NCBI RefSeq assembly: GCF_034676705.1
Contig: NZ_JAUCBS010000013.1
Coordinates: 3,266,501-3,330,500 of the forward strand
Source: Gemmobacter sp.
GTDB taxonomy: Bacteria; Pseudomonadota; Alphaproteobacteria; Rhodobacterales; Rhodobacteraceae
DNA: 64,000 bases
Direction of reading: 5' to 3'
Below the pieces are notes generated by a model. The model made no database searches and had not been told where the DNA came from. It was given only the letters and a program-made list of their open reading frames with translations. Shown here in pieces: positions 18,959-25,447 of this stretch (the first letter of the stretch is position 1; each line of letters starts with the position of its first letter). A program made the position numbers and the translations under genes.

Positions 18959-19600
18959 GATAGTCGTGGGCACAGTATTGCGAGCCGCGATCCGTGTGAT
19001 GAATGCATCCCGGTGGTGGCCTTCGGATCGCGATGGCCATGCTCAGCGCTCGCAACGCCAGATCCTGCTTCATGCGGTTGCTGATCGCCCAACCCACCAC
19101 GCGCCTCGAGAAAAGGTCAATGATCACGGCCAGATAGACCCAACCTTCCCGTGTCCAGACATAAGTGATGTCGCCCGCCCACTTCTGGTTCGGCCCGCTC
19201 GCCGTAAAGTCTTGCCGCAAGAGATTCGGCGCGATGTTGAAGGCATGATCGCTGTCGGTGGTGCGCTTGAACTTCCGGCTTCGGATGACCTGGATGCCGT
19301 TCTGGCGCATCAGTCGCCCGACACGGCGCTGGCCGACACGGATGCCCAGCTCGTTCAGCTCCTCGGTCATCCGTGGTCGGCCGTAGCTGCCCAGGCTCAA
19401 CCGGTGCTGATCGCGGATATGGGCGAGGAGCACCAGGTCGCGCCGCTGGCGATGCGACGGGGGCCTGTGCTTCCAGGCATGCAGCCCGCGCTCTGAGACG
19501 CCCATCAGGCGGCACAGACGGCTTCGGGTCAGGTTGCCGCGATACTCGGCAATATACTGAAACTTCACGGCTTTTGAGCCGCGAAGAATATTGCAGCCTT
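18959..19600 (-). pseudogene. IS3-family OrfB, truncated
   Basis: It continues from OrfA by frameshift (FQYIAEYRGNLTRSRLCRLM) through the HTH_21 region and into the integrase core (WAGDITYVWT, then HHTDRGSQY). It ends at the IS903-like copy 3 before the catalytic Glu. Inactive. Confidence 0.85.
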
Positions 19601-19840
19601 TTTTAATACTTCCCTCTCCTCCCGGAGTATGCGGTTCTCTTTGCGCAGCCGCTCGTTCTCGCGCAGAAGCTCGGCGTCCTGTGCGGGCACCTTGGCTTCC
19701 TCCGAAACCACCCGAACCCACTTGCCGAGCGTCGAAAGCCCGATCCCCAAATCAGACGCGACCTGACGCCGCGTCAGGCCACTGGTGAGCGCGATGCGAA
19801 CCGCATCCCGCTTGAACTCGTCGCTGTGTATCCCTGCCAT
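19565..19840 (-). CDS. IS3-family OrfA of truncated element
   Basis: 91 residues. It has the HTH N-terminus (HSDEFKRDAVRIALTSGLTR) and a leucine zipper (ENERLRKENRILREEREVLK) typical of IS3 OrfA. An A6G stretch near the end (AAAAAAG on the minus strand) is the usual site of -1 frameshifting into OrfB. Confidence 0.88.
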   Translation of the reverse strand: MAGIHSDEFKRDAVRIALTSGLTRRQVASDLGIGLSTLGKWVRVVSEEAKVPAQDAELLRENERLRKENRILREEREVLKKAAIFFAAQKP

Positions 19841-19958
19841 ATCCAGTCTCCTTGATGGCGAGTATCGCTCTCAAAAGACCGGAACAAAACCGGTGCAGGT
19901 CCACAGCGCCATCGCACCGGAGAACCGGAAAGCCGTGCAGCCGGAAATCCGGCCCCTG

Positions 19959-20348
19959 TCAGTCGGCCTCCGTGACCTCCTGTGCGGTCGAATAGTCGCG
20001 CCGGTCGAAGACCGATGCGGGGCCGTGGTCCGCATGTTGAAGCGCACCTTCGACGAAGGCATGTTGCGGATCGAACTTCTGATAAAAGATGTCGACCGCC
20101 GCATCCTCGTCCTCGGCTTCGACCTCCTGGACGAAGCAGACCCACATGGCGCGGCGTTGGCGCACGAAATAGCGGTTCAAGGCGGGAACGCACTCGAACA
20201 CCGCGTTGATCTCGCCGTCCATCGCGGCGTTCTCGAACTGTTCGACGGCATGATCACGCTCCTCGGCGTCGCAAATCCAGGACTCGTTTTCGGCGCCGTA
20301 GCAGACGAGGTATATTTTCAAGGGTCTCTGCGATGGTGTGTGGGGCAT
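19959..20348 (-). CDS. Hypothetical acidic protein under the duplicated leader
   Basis: A 129-residue acidic protein. Its N-terminus, LKIYLVCYGAENESWICDAEERDHAVEQFENA, suggests a small alpha/beta fold. No motif is recognised. It is the only gene besides ardC preceded by the 44-nt covarying stem-loop leader (20349-20439), so it is likely regulated together with the anti-restriction operon. GGAGAA five bases upstream supports the ATG at 20348. Similar small genes accompany ardC on conjugative plasmids and islands (general knowledge). Function unknown. Confidence 0.65.
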   Translation of the reverse strand: MPHTPSQRPLKIYLVCYGAENESWICDAEERDHAVEQFENAAMDGEINAVFECVPALNRYFVRQRRAMWVCFVQEVEAEDEDAAVDIFYQKFDPQHAFVEGALQHADHGPASVFDRRDYSTAQEVTEAD

Positions 20349-20439
20349 GGACTTTCTCCGCGACAGGCGGCCGCGAGCCTCTCTCCGGCCTCGAACCTGT
20401 CACCGAAGCAAAGCGCCGCCCTCTCGCTCTAGGAGGGCA
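20349..20439 (-). promoter_or_regulatory. Structured RNA leader, copy B
   Basis: About 90 nt directly upstream of the 129-aa gene, homologous to the leader of ardC (23033-23120). The outer stem pairs GTGACAGG (20403-20396) with CCTGTCGC (20367-20360). In the ardC copy the same stem has GTGACGGG and CCCGTCGC, so one base pair changes from A-U to G-C with pairing kept. Both stem-loops span 44 nt. An inner GGCCG/CGGCC stem encloses a conserved GAGAGGCT loop. The Shine-Dalgarno GGAGAA follows the stem immediately. Confidence 0.6.
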
Positions 20440-20509
20440 GCGCTGTGGAGCCGGTGAGCCGGAAAAACGTGCTACCGAAACGGCCCGGAAAGGGTGGGCC
20501 GACACGCTT

Positions 20510-20923
20510 CTAGGGCGCGTCGGGCTCAGGAAGATCGGGATCACCGTCGCGGAAGCGGTCAGGAATCTCGTCTTCCGGTCCTTTCCAGACGACGCGGTTG
20601 CCAACCCAGATGGTGACGAAGCCACGCCCCCTGGGTGCCGGCTTTGGCGGCGCCGGCTCGAAGTTCCGGCAACTGAAATTCCCCGCCGTTCCCGAGAAGG
20701 CGGGAATCTTGCTGTTGCCGAGCAGCACGCGGTCGCAGAAGCCGGTCGGGCGCTTGATGCGGCGGCGGGAAAGGCCGAGCCGGAACGCCTCATAGTCGCG
20801 CTCCAGGCCCTCGGGCGGCGGCGTCCAGTGGCGGCAGTCGCGGCAGCGGCCCGGTCGGTCGGATGCGGGGTCGTCGAGCGGCGGGCCGCCATTGTGGCCG
20901 GGCGGAACGGGACGGTCGCTCAT
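20510..20923 (-). CDS. Hypothetical protein with PPGHNGGPPL start
   Basis: 137 residues. I chose the ATG at 20923 because it overlaps the stop of the preceding gene (ATGA). The N-terminus carries PPGHNGGPPLDD, a short motif often seen at the start of alphaproteobacterial phage and plasmid proteins. Two CxxC-like pairs follow (CRDC at about 28-31, later cysteines near 64 and 85), suggesting a metal-binding fold. Last gene of the ardC-DUF2958-258aa-137aa operon. No function is assigned. Confidence 0.65.
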   Translation of the reverse strand: MSDRPVPPGHNGGPPLDDPASDRPGRCRDCRHWTPPPEGLERDYEAFRLGLSRRRIKRPTGFCDRVLLGNSKIPAFSGTAGNFSCRNFEPAPPKPAPRGRGFVTIWVGNRVVWKGPEDEIPDRFRDGDPDLPEPDAP

Positions 20924-21696
20924 GGCCCGCCCCCCGTCCGCGCGCGCAAGGGACGGGCGACGCGCGAGACGAAAACTTGCCGCGTGTCGGCCGCCTGGGC
21001 GAGCCTTTCGATGGTGGCGATGTCCGCGTCCGGGCAATCGCCCGTCACCTCGATCTCGATGTAATGCCCGCCGCTGCCGACCTTGGAATCGCGCAGCCGG
21101 TGGCCCGACGAGGTGTAGAAGCTCTCGTGCCGCTCGATGAGACGGACGCGCGAGCGCAGGAAGAGAAGGCCCGAGCCGAGATTGCCGCAGAACAGGAACT
21201 CGTCGGCTTCCGTGGCCTTCGGGCCGCCGCCGATCTTGCGGTGGCCGATCTGGCGGAAGGCCGCGTCGAAGCTCGACGGGTCGGGTGTGATCCGCGCCCG
21301 CGTCGCCGCATGGAAAATCCAGGGCGGCCGGTGCGGGTCAAGCCGGCCGACCGCGATCTGATGCAGGAAATCGGCAAAGCTCGCCGGGTCCGCCGGATAA
21401 GGACAGGTCCGCCAGACTTTTCGGATCGTCTGGCGCAGATCGTCGGAGAAGGAGAAGAGCCGCGCCCGCGCCCGACGCCACCAGGCCGCGCGTTCCCTGC
21501 GCCGATCGCGTTCCAGTTCGTCCCACCACACCACGCGGCGGGCCATCTCTTCCTCGACGCCGTGCTGGCCGGCAGCGATTTGGTCAGCGAAAAGGGGCAG
21601 CGCCTCCCTTTCGAGGCGCTGCTTACGGTGGAACGCCGCACGCTTGCGCGACGTGTCCCGGTAAGGCTCGGGCCTGTGCCAGCGACGGAAGCGCAT
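20920..21696 (-). CDS. Hypothetical protein, ardC operon third gene
   Basis: 258 residues. ATG at 21696 has GGGAGGG upstream and overlaps the DUF2958 stop (TGATG). The N-terminal 80 residues are very basic and arginine/tryptophan-rich, and the rest looks alpha/beta (HYIEIEVTGDCPDADIATIERLA). No motif is recognised. It is always tightly coupled here to the anti-restriction genes, so a role in conjugation or defence evasion is possible but unproven. Confidence 0.65.
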   Translation of the reverse strand: MRFRRWHRPEPYRDTSRKRAAFHRKQRLEREALPLFADQIAAGQHGVEEEMARRVVWWDELERDRRRERAAWWRRARARLFSFSDDLRQTIRKVWRTCPYPADPASFADFLHQIAVGRLDPHRPPWIFHAATRARITPDPSSFDAAFRQIGHRKIGGGPKATEADEFLFCGNLGSGLLFLRSRVRLIERHESFYTSSGHRLRDSKVGSGGHYIEIEVTGDCPDADIATIERLAQAADTRQVFVSRVARPLRARTGGGP

Positions 21697-22067
21697 CACA
21701 CACCCTCCCATCCCGACTGCCGCGCCGTGCGGATGATCCGCTCGGCCGCCCGGATGCTGCCAGCCTTGCGCGCGGCTTCTGCCCAGATCGAGATCGGGAA
21801 ATCGCCGGTGAACAGGATGTCGCGCTCGATGCCCAAGCCGAAGGGCAGCCGCAGAGAGGACAGCTCCTCCAGCGAGAAGCTGCCAAGCTCGGGATAGCCG
21901 ATGTCGGCCAGGCCGAACATTATGTCGCCATCCTCGTCCAGTTCGGTGGCGAGCCAGACGCCCGCGCCGAAGGGATTGAAGAACTTCACGACGGGCACAT
22001 GATCGACGTCGCGCTGGCATCCATTGGCGAGAAGCTGTTCGCGCAGTTCGGGGGTCAGGAGGATCAT
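21696..22067 (-). CDS. DUF2958 domain protein
   Basis: A 123-residue protein that matches the DUF2958 family closely: MILLTPELREQLLANG at the start, DHVPVVKFFNPFGAGVWLATELDEDGD in the centre (split here by me), then GLADIGYPELGSF and LPFGLGIERD. The family is common on conjugative plasmids and islands next to ardC. Its biochemical role is not established. The start overlaps the ardC stop by four bases and the length is normal for the family. Confidence 0.85.
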   Translation of the reverse strand: MILLTPELREQLLANGCQRDVDHVPVVKFFNPFGAGVWLATELDEDGDIMFGLADIGYPELGSFSLEELSSLRLPFGLGIERDILFTGDFPISIWAEAARKAGSIRAAERIIRTARQSGWEGV

Positions 22068-23032
22068 GCAGCCCTCCTGTCGATCTCGACCGCGCCAGTA
22101 TCGGCATCGTCGGTTTCGCCGGTATCCGGCAGGAAGGCGAGCAGCCAGTCGGCCGCCTTGCTGGCCTGGGAGGCGGCGCGCACGATGGCGCGGTTGTCCT
22201 CGCGCAGCACCTCAAGCCAGGAGCCGATATAGTCGGCATGGCGGACGGTCGGCACGATGCCGAGCGACGCGCAGCAGAACGCGGCGGTGATCTCGGCCAC
22301 CAGCTCCTCGAAGGCGTATTTCTTCGTGCCGAAGGAACCGGAGAAATCACGGGCTAGGCGCGACGGATGGCCTGTCGCGTGACCCATCTCGTGCAGCGCT
22401 GTTCGGTGCCAGTTGATTGGCTCGAAATAGGCTTGCGGCGGCGGCACCATCACGAAGTCCTGTGACGGGACGTAGAAGGCGCGATTGCCACCGATGCGAA
22501 AGTCGATGCCGGTGGCGCGGATCAGCGCATCGACCTGTGGCTCGATCAGGCCCGGTGGGGGCGGCGGTGCGACGGTGGCGATCTCCTCGGGTAGTCCCTC
22601 GCATTGGGCGGCATTGAAGACCGTGAAGCGTTTCAGGAACGGGATTTTCCCCGGCTCCTCGCCGGTCTCACGGGCGCGGCGCTTCTCGTCCTCAGGCGTG
22701 AAGCGGTCGGCATAGACGACAGTGGTGCCGCGTTCGCCCTTGCGCACATTGCCGCCGAGGGCGGCCGCCTGGCGGTAGGTGAGCCAGCTCTGGCCGGGGA
22801 AGCCATGCTGGATCACCGCGCCCCAGAGGATCAGGATGTTAATACCGCTATAAGCCCGGCCGGTGCTGGCGTTCCTTGGCAGGCCGAGCGGGGCCTGTGC
22901 CGTGGACGCACCCCAGGGCTGGACCCAGGGGAACTGCCCGGCCTCCAGTTCGGCGATGATCTTGCCGGTGATTTCGTCGTAAAGGTTCGCCCGCTCCGAG
23001 GCCGGGTGCGCGCTGCGCTCTTGTCTGGTCAT
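22064..23032 (-). CDS. ardC: ArdC-like anti-restriction protein
   Basis: 322 residues. The N-terminal ssDNA-binding domain (DUF1738-like) covers roughly residues 15-130, with RAYSGINILILW and SWLTYRQAAALGGNVRKGE. The C-terminal zincin-like metallopeptidase domain has HEMGHATGH (HExxH plus third ligand) near 215-223. ArdC proteins bind single-stranded DNA and protect incoming plasmids from restriction. First gene of a four-gene overlapping operon. It is preceded by a structured leader (23033-23120) with GGAGAA just before the ATG. Length and motifs are complete, so it is probably functional. It marks this segment as derived from a conjugative element. Confidence 0.9.
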   Translation of the reverse strand: MTRQERSAHPASERANLYDEITGKIIAELEAGQFPWVQPWGASTAQAPLGLPRNASTGRAYSGINILILWGAVIQHGFPGQSWLTYRQAAALGGNVRKGERGTTVVYADRFTPEDEKRRARETGEEPGKIPFLKRFTVFNAAQCEGLPEEIATVAPPPPPGLIEPQVDALIRATGIDFRIGGNRAFYVPSQDFVMVPPPQAYFEPINWHRTALHEMGHATGHPSRLARDFSGSFGTKKYAFEELVAEITAAFCCASLGIVPTVRHADYIGSWLEVLREDNRAIVRAASQASKAADWLLAFLPDTGETDDADTGAVEIDRRAA

Positions 23033-23120
23033 CGCGGTTCTCCGCGACGGGCGCCGGAAGCCTCTCCTCCAGCCCTCAACCCGTCACGGCAAACCCGTCC
23101 GCACTCTCACTCTAAGGGGG
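23033..23120 (-). promoter_or_regulatory. Structured RNA leader, copy A, upstream of ardC
   Basis: About 88 nt upstream of ardC, homologous to 20349-20439. The outer 8-bp stem pairs GTGACGGG (23087-23080) with CCCGTCGC (23051-23044). The inner stem GCTGG/CCGGC encloses GAGAGGCT. A conserved TAGAGTGAGAG block lies at the 5' side. The ribosome binding site sits at the foot of the outer stem, so structure changes could gate translation. Confidence 0.6.
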
Positions 23121-23251
23121 CGTTGCGGGGTCTCCCCGCTCGATGGGGGTGCGCCGGCAACGAAGTGCCGACCAGGGGGAAGGCTTTTCCCCCCTCATCC
23201 CTGACAAACCGACGCCGGCCGGAAAATCATATCCCGATCCGGGCGCTGAAA
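23121..23251. other. Gap between the ardC leader and the next gene
   Basis: 131 bp, GC-rich with C and G runs. It presumably holds the ardC promoter (minus strand). No clear promoter element or gene is seen. Confidence 0.4.
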
Positions 23252-24067
23252 TCAGGTGCAAGACTCTCCGAAGAGGATGGCGCTCTGTTCAGAAACGAGT
23301 TGCTGGAACGCCTGGAAACATTTCGACAGGCCAGCACATTGCTTCTTCAACTCGTTCACCAGGACTTCCAGCATGATGGGATTGCTGCCGCCGATCCCGT
23401 AGCAGGGCTTCCCGGCGTCCTGGGAGGGAAGGCGCTTCATCATCTGGGTTATCCCAAGCTCAACATGGGGCGTGAAGCGGTGAGTGTGCTTGCTGCGGAA
23501 ATCATCCGTTGCCGTCTTGTAGTCACCGGCATCAACGGTATTGAGTGCCCTGATCAACTTCTTCCAGGACCGCCAGGGTTTCGCCAACCTCGCAGCGACC
23601 TCTTCATTGATTCCCCAGTCTTCGGGAAGGGTCGCAAAATTGTCCGACCATAGCGCCCTTTGCTGCACACAATTCGCCTGATGCGAGAGATGCGCGATCG
23701 CGAAGTAGAATCTGGCCTTGAGCGTATATGGGGACAGAAGAGCGGTAGCGGCCAGATCCTGAACGAACTCGTGGAGCAGATCGTTTTTCTGGCGCGTATC
23801 GAGCCCTTCCAGAACCGTCTTCCACGCCTCCAACCGCCTGGTCAGATTGATCAGATGGTTTATACCGTTAGCCAGATCCCGCGCGGCATCCTGGGCCTGA
23901 TCCCGGTAAACCATCTGCTGACGCCCGAACTCGGTATCCAGCCTGACGGTTTGAGGCGGCTTGAACCATCCATATGGCATGAACGGCGTGCATTGCTCTA
24001 CGCCTTGGAGCGCGGCTCTGTAGTCCTTGTATTTGCTGACCAGAAATTCGTCCGCTTGATCGATCAT
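23252..24067 (-). CDS. Helical protein of unknown function, possible HEPN
   Basis: A 271-residue protein, strongly helical and rich in Gln/Lys/Leu. I do not recognise the family. The segment FRSKHTHRFTPHVELG (about residues 190-205) contains an R-x4-H arrangement (RSKHTH), the pattern of HEPN RNase active sites. LARDLANGINHLINLTRRLEAW earlier resembles the long helices of HEPN-type proteins. Both are weak evidence. It lies between an anti-restriction operon and a toxin-antitoxin pair on the same strand, in a setting where defence RNases are common. Length is normal for a single-domain cytoplasmic protein. No signal peptide or membrane segment. Confidence 0.55.
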   Translation of the reverse strand: MIDQADEFLVSKYKDYRAALQGVEQCTPFMPYGWFKPPQTVRLDTEFGRQQMVYRDQAQDAARDLANGINHLINLTRRLEAWKTVLEGLDTRQKNDLLHEFVQDLAATALLSPYTLKARFYFAIAHLSHQANCVQQRALWSDNFATLPEDWGINEEVAARLAKPWRSWKKLIRALNTVDAGDYKTATDDFRSKHTHRFTPHVELGITQMMKRLPSQDAGKPCYGIGGSNPIMLEVLVNELKKQCAGLSKCFQAFQQLVSEQSAILFGESCT

Positions 24068-24116
24068 CAGTTCCGCATTCGGGCTTTGGTCGCAGGTTCA
24101 GAGCTTCAGCGCTCCG

Positions 24117-24632
24117 TCAGACCTCGATGCCACTTTTCATCAGCATGGCGGCGACATCGGAAATCGCCCGCAGCAGAACCAGCGGATCATCTCTGGAAGG
24201 CATGAAACCATGTCGCTGCCAGAACCGGGCTGCCTCTTCGTCCACGGCATTGACCATCAAGGCCCGCCCGCCGATCAGACGTGAAGCCTGAACGCAGCGC
24301 TGAAGGGCATGTTTCATCAAGCCTGTGCCGATCCCCTGCCCCGCCCATTCAGTGTCCGTGGCGAGTTGCCCGAGCAGCAGGCAAGGCACTGGGTTGGGCG
24401 GCTGTCCGGTGCGGATCGTGCGCGGCAGGATCGAAGGGACGACCCCTGTCGGGGCCAGCCCATAATATCCGACGACGCGCCCCGCATCATGGACCACGAC
24501 GACCGCTGTGAAGCCCTTCTCCTGATTGGCAAGGGCTCGAGTCTTCAGCCAGTGATCGAGCGTGGGCTTACCGCAAGAAAATGCGGAAACGTCATGGGCC
24601 GCACTAAGCGGCTCGGGTGCAGATAGGGCCAC
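24117..24632 (-). CDS. GNAT acetyltransferase toxin (TacT-like)
   Basis: 171 residues. N-terminus SCGKPTLDHWLKTRALANQE and the acetyl-CoA binding stretch LATDTEWAGQGIGTGLMKHAL (Q/R-x-x-G-x-G/A as AGQGIG, about residues 98-103) are typical of TacT/AtaT-type toxins, which acetylate aminoacyl-tRNA and block translation. The GTG start follows the antitoxin stop by three bases. It is paired with the DUF1778 protein upstream. The C-terminal YGF-like helix (RFWQRHGFMPS) is present, so it looks intact. Confidence 0.88.
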   Translation of the reverse strand: MALSAPEPLSAAHDVSAFSCGKPTLDHWLKTRALANQEKGFTAVVVVHDAGRVVGYYGLAPTGVVPSILPRTIRTGQPPNPVPCLLLGQLATDTEWAGQGIGTGLMKHALQRCVQASRLIGGRALMVNAVDEEAARFWQRHGFMPSRDDPLVLLRAISDVAAMLMKSGIEV

Positions 24633-24635
24633 GGC

Positions 24636-24935
24636 TCACCGCTTCGGTTCGTAGCCGGGTTCCCACGGAGCGGGCCGCTTCAGCACTTCCATCATCTCGG
24701 GGACGATGGTGGGCGGACGAGACAGGATTTCCATGAAATCCGCAAAGCCCTCCGGGCTCATGCGGATCAGCCCTTGCTCCATGACGACCTCCTCGGCCGC
24801 ACGCACGGCCGCATCGCGCACGAAATCCGTGCGAGAACGCCCGCGCAGGCTGGCGGCGCGGTCGATCATCGCGACGTCCGCCTCGGGCAGTCGCATCGAG
24901 ATGGGATATTCCTTGCGTTCCGCTGTGCTGGCCAT
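24636..24935 (-). CDS. DUF1778 antitoxin (TacA-like)
   Basis: 99 residues. The N-terminal ribbon-helix-helix domain (KEYPISMRLPEADVAMIDRAA) binds DNA and represses the operon. The C-terminal half (PPTIVPEMMEVLKRPAPWE) matches the toxin-wrapping region of TacA proteins. ATG at 24935 has AAGGAG upstream. A palindrome at 24968-24986 over the promoter is the likely operator. Confidence 0.88.
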   Translation of the reverse strand: MASTAERKEYPISMRLPEADVAMIDRAASLRGRSRTDFVRDAAVRAAEEVVMEQGLIRMSPEGFADFMEILSRPPTIVPEMMEVLKRPAPWEPGYEPKR

Positions 24936-24967
24936 GTGTCGTCTCCTTGCACGCAGGATAGGGGATT

Positions 24968-24986
24968 GTATCGCAAAAGGCAATAC
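24968..24986 (-). promoter_or_regulatory. Promoter/operator of the TacA/TacT-like pair
   Basis: An inverted repeat GTATCGC-AAAAG-GCAATAC (6 of 7 paired). On the minus strand it overlaps a good -10 (TACAAT). This is the expected site for autoregulation by the RHH antitoxin. The -35 is unclear. Confidence 0.5.
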
Positions 24987-25236
24987 GCTAGTATGTTGAG
25001 ACAGCCAGAGATGTTCAGGAGACGCGCAACGGAGCGCATGATGGTCGGGCCAACGAGGGATTCCCATAGGTTATTTCGCTTCGCCGCAATGCGCCGCAAT
25101 GCGCGGGCCTACGCCATGATGCGCTCTGACGCACCAAGCACCGACAAGTATTCTACCGTCATTTCAGTTGCTTATGCAGGTCTTCGGGCGAATGCTGCAA
25201 GTTATGACCTTGCGAGCACCCGGAAACAAAGCAAAG

Positions 25237-25428
25237 ATGGACAAGAGCGAGCGCGAAGCGCTGCTCGAATCCTTGATGCTGGAAGAACCGGAACTGACGT
25301 TCACCCCGCGCGGCAATCCCGATCCGCGTCTTCTGCGTCTGGTCGACTTCCTGGCGCGACAGGCGGCGCGGGATTGCTACGCCGAGGAAGTTCCGATGAT
25401 GAAGCGGCGGAGGAAGCACACCTCCTGA
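25237..25428 (+). CDS. Small protein preceding serine recombinase copy 2
   Basis: 63 residues counted from MDKSEREALL; an ATG at 25204 would add 11. The segment NPDPRLLRLVDFLARQAARDCYAEE matches that of the small gene before recombinase copy 1. The N-terminal part (LLESLMLEEPELTFTPRG) differs. It ends 19 bases before the recombinase start, the same spacing as in copy 1. Probably an accessory factor of the recombinase; function unproven. Confidence 0.65.
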   Translation: MDKSEREALLESLMLEEPELTFTPRGNPDPRLLRLVDFLARQAARDCYAEEVPMMKRRRKHTS

Positions 25429-25447
25429 TGCCGATGGGAGAGGTGCA

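Larger units (their letters stand above)
18959..19903 (-). mobile_element. IS3-family element, 3' end deleted
   Basis: A second and different IS3-family element. The 5' end (minus strand) probably lies at about 19903, where the sequence reads TGGACCTGCACCGG. It is cut off at 18958 by the IS903-like copy 3, in the middle of the integrase core. Confidence 0.8.
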
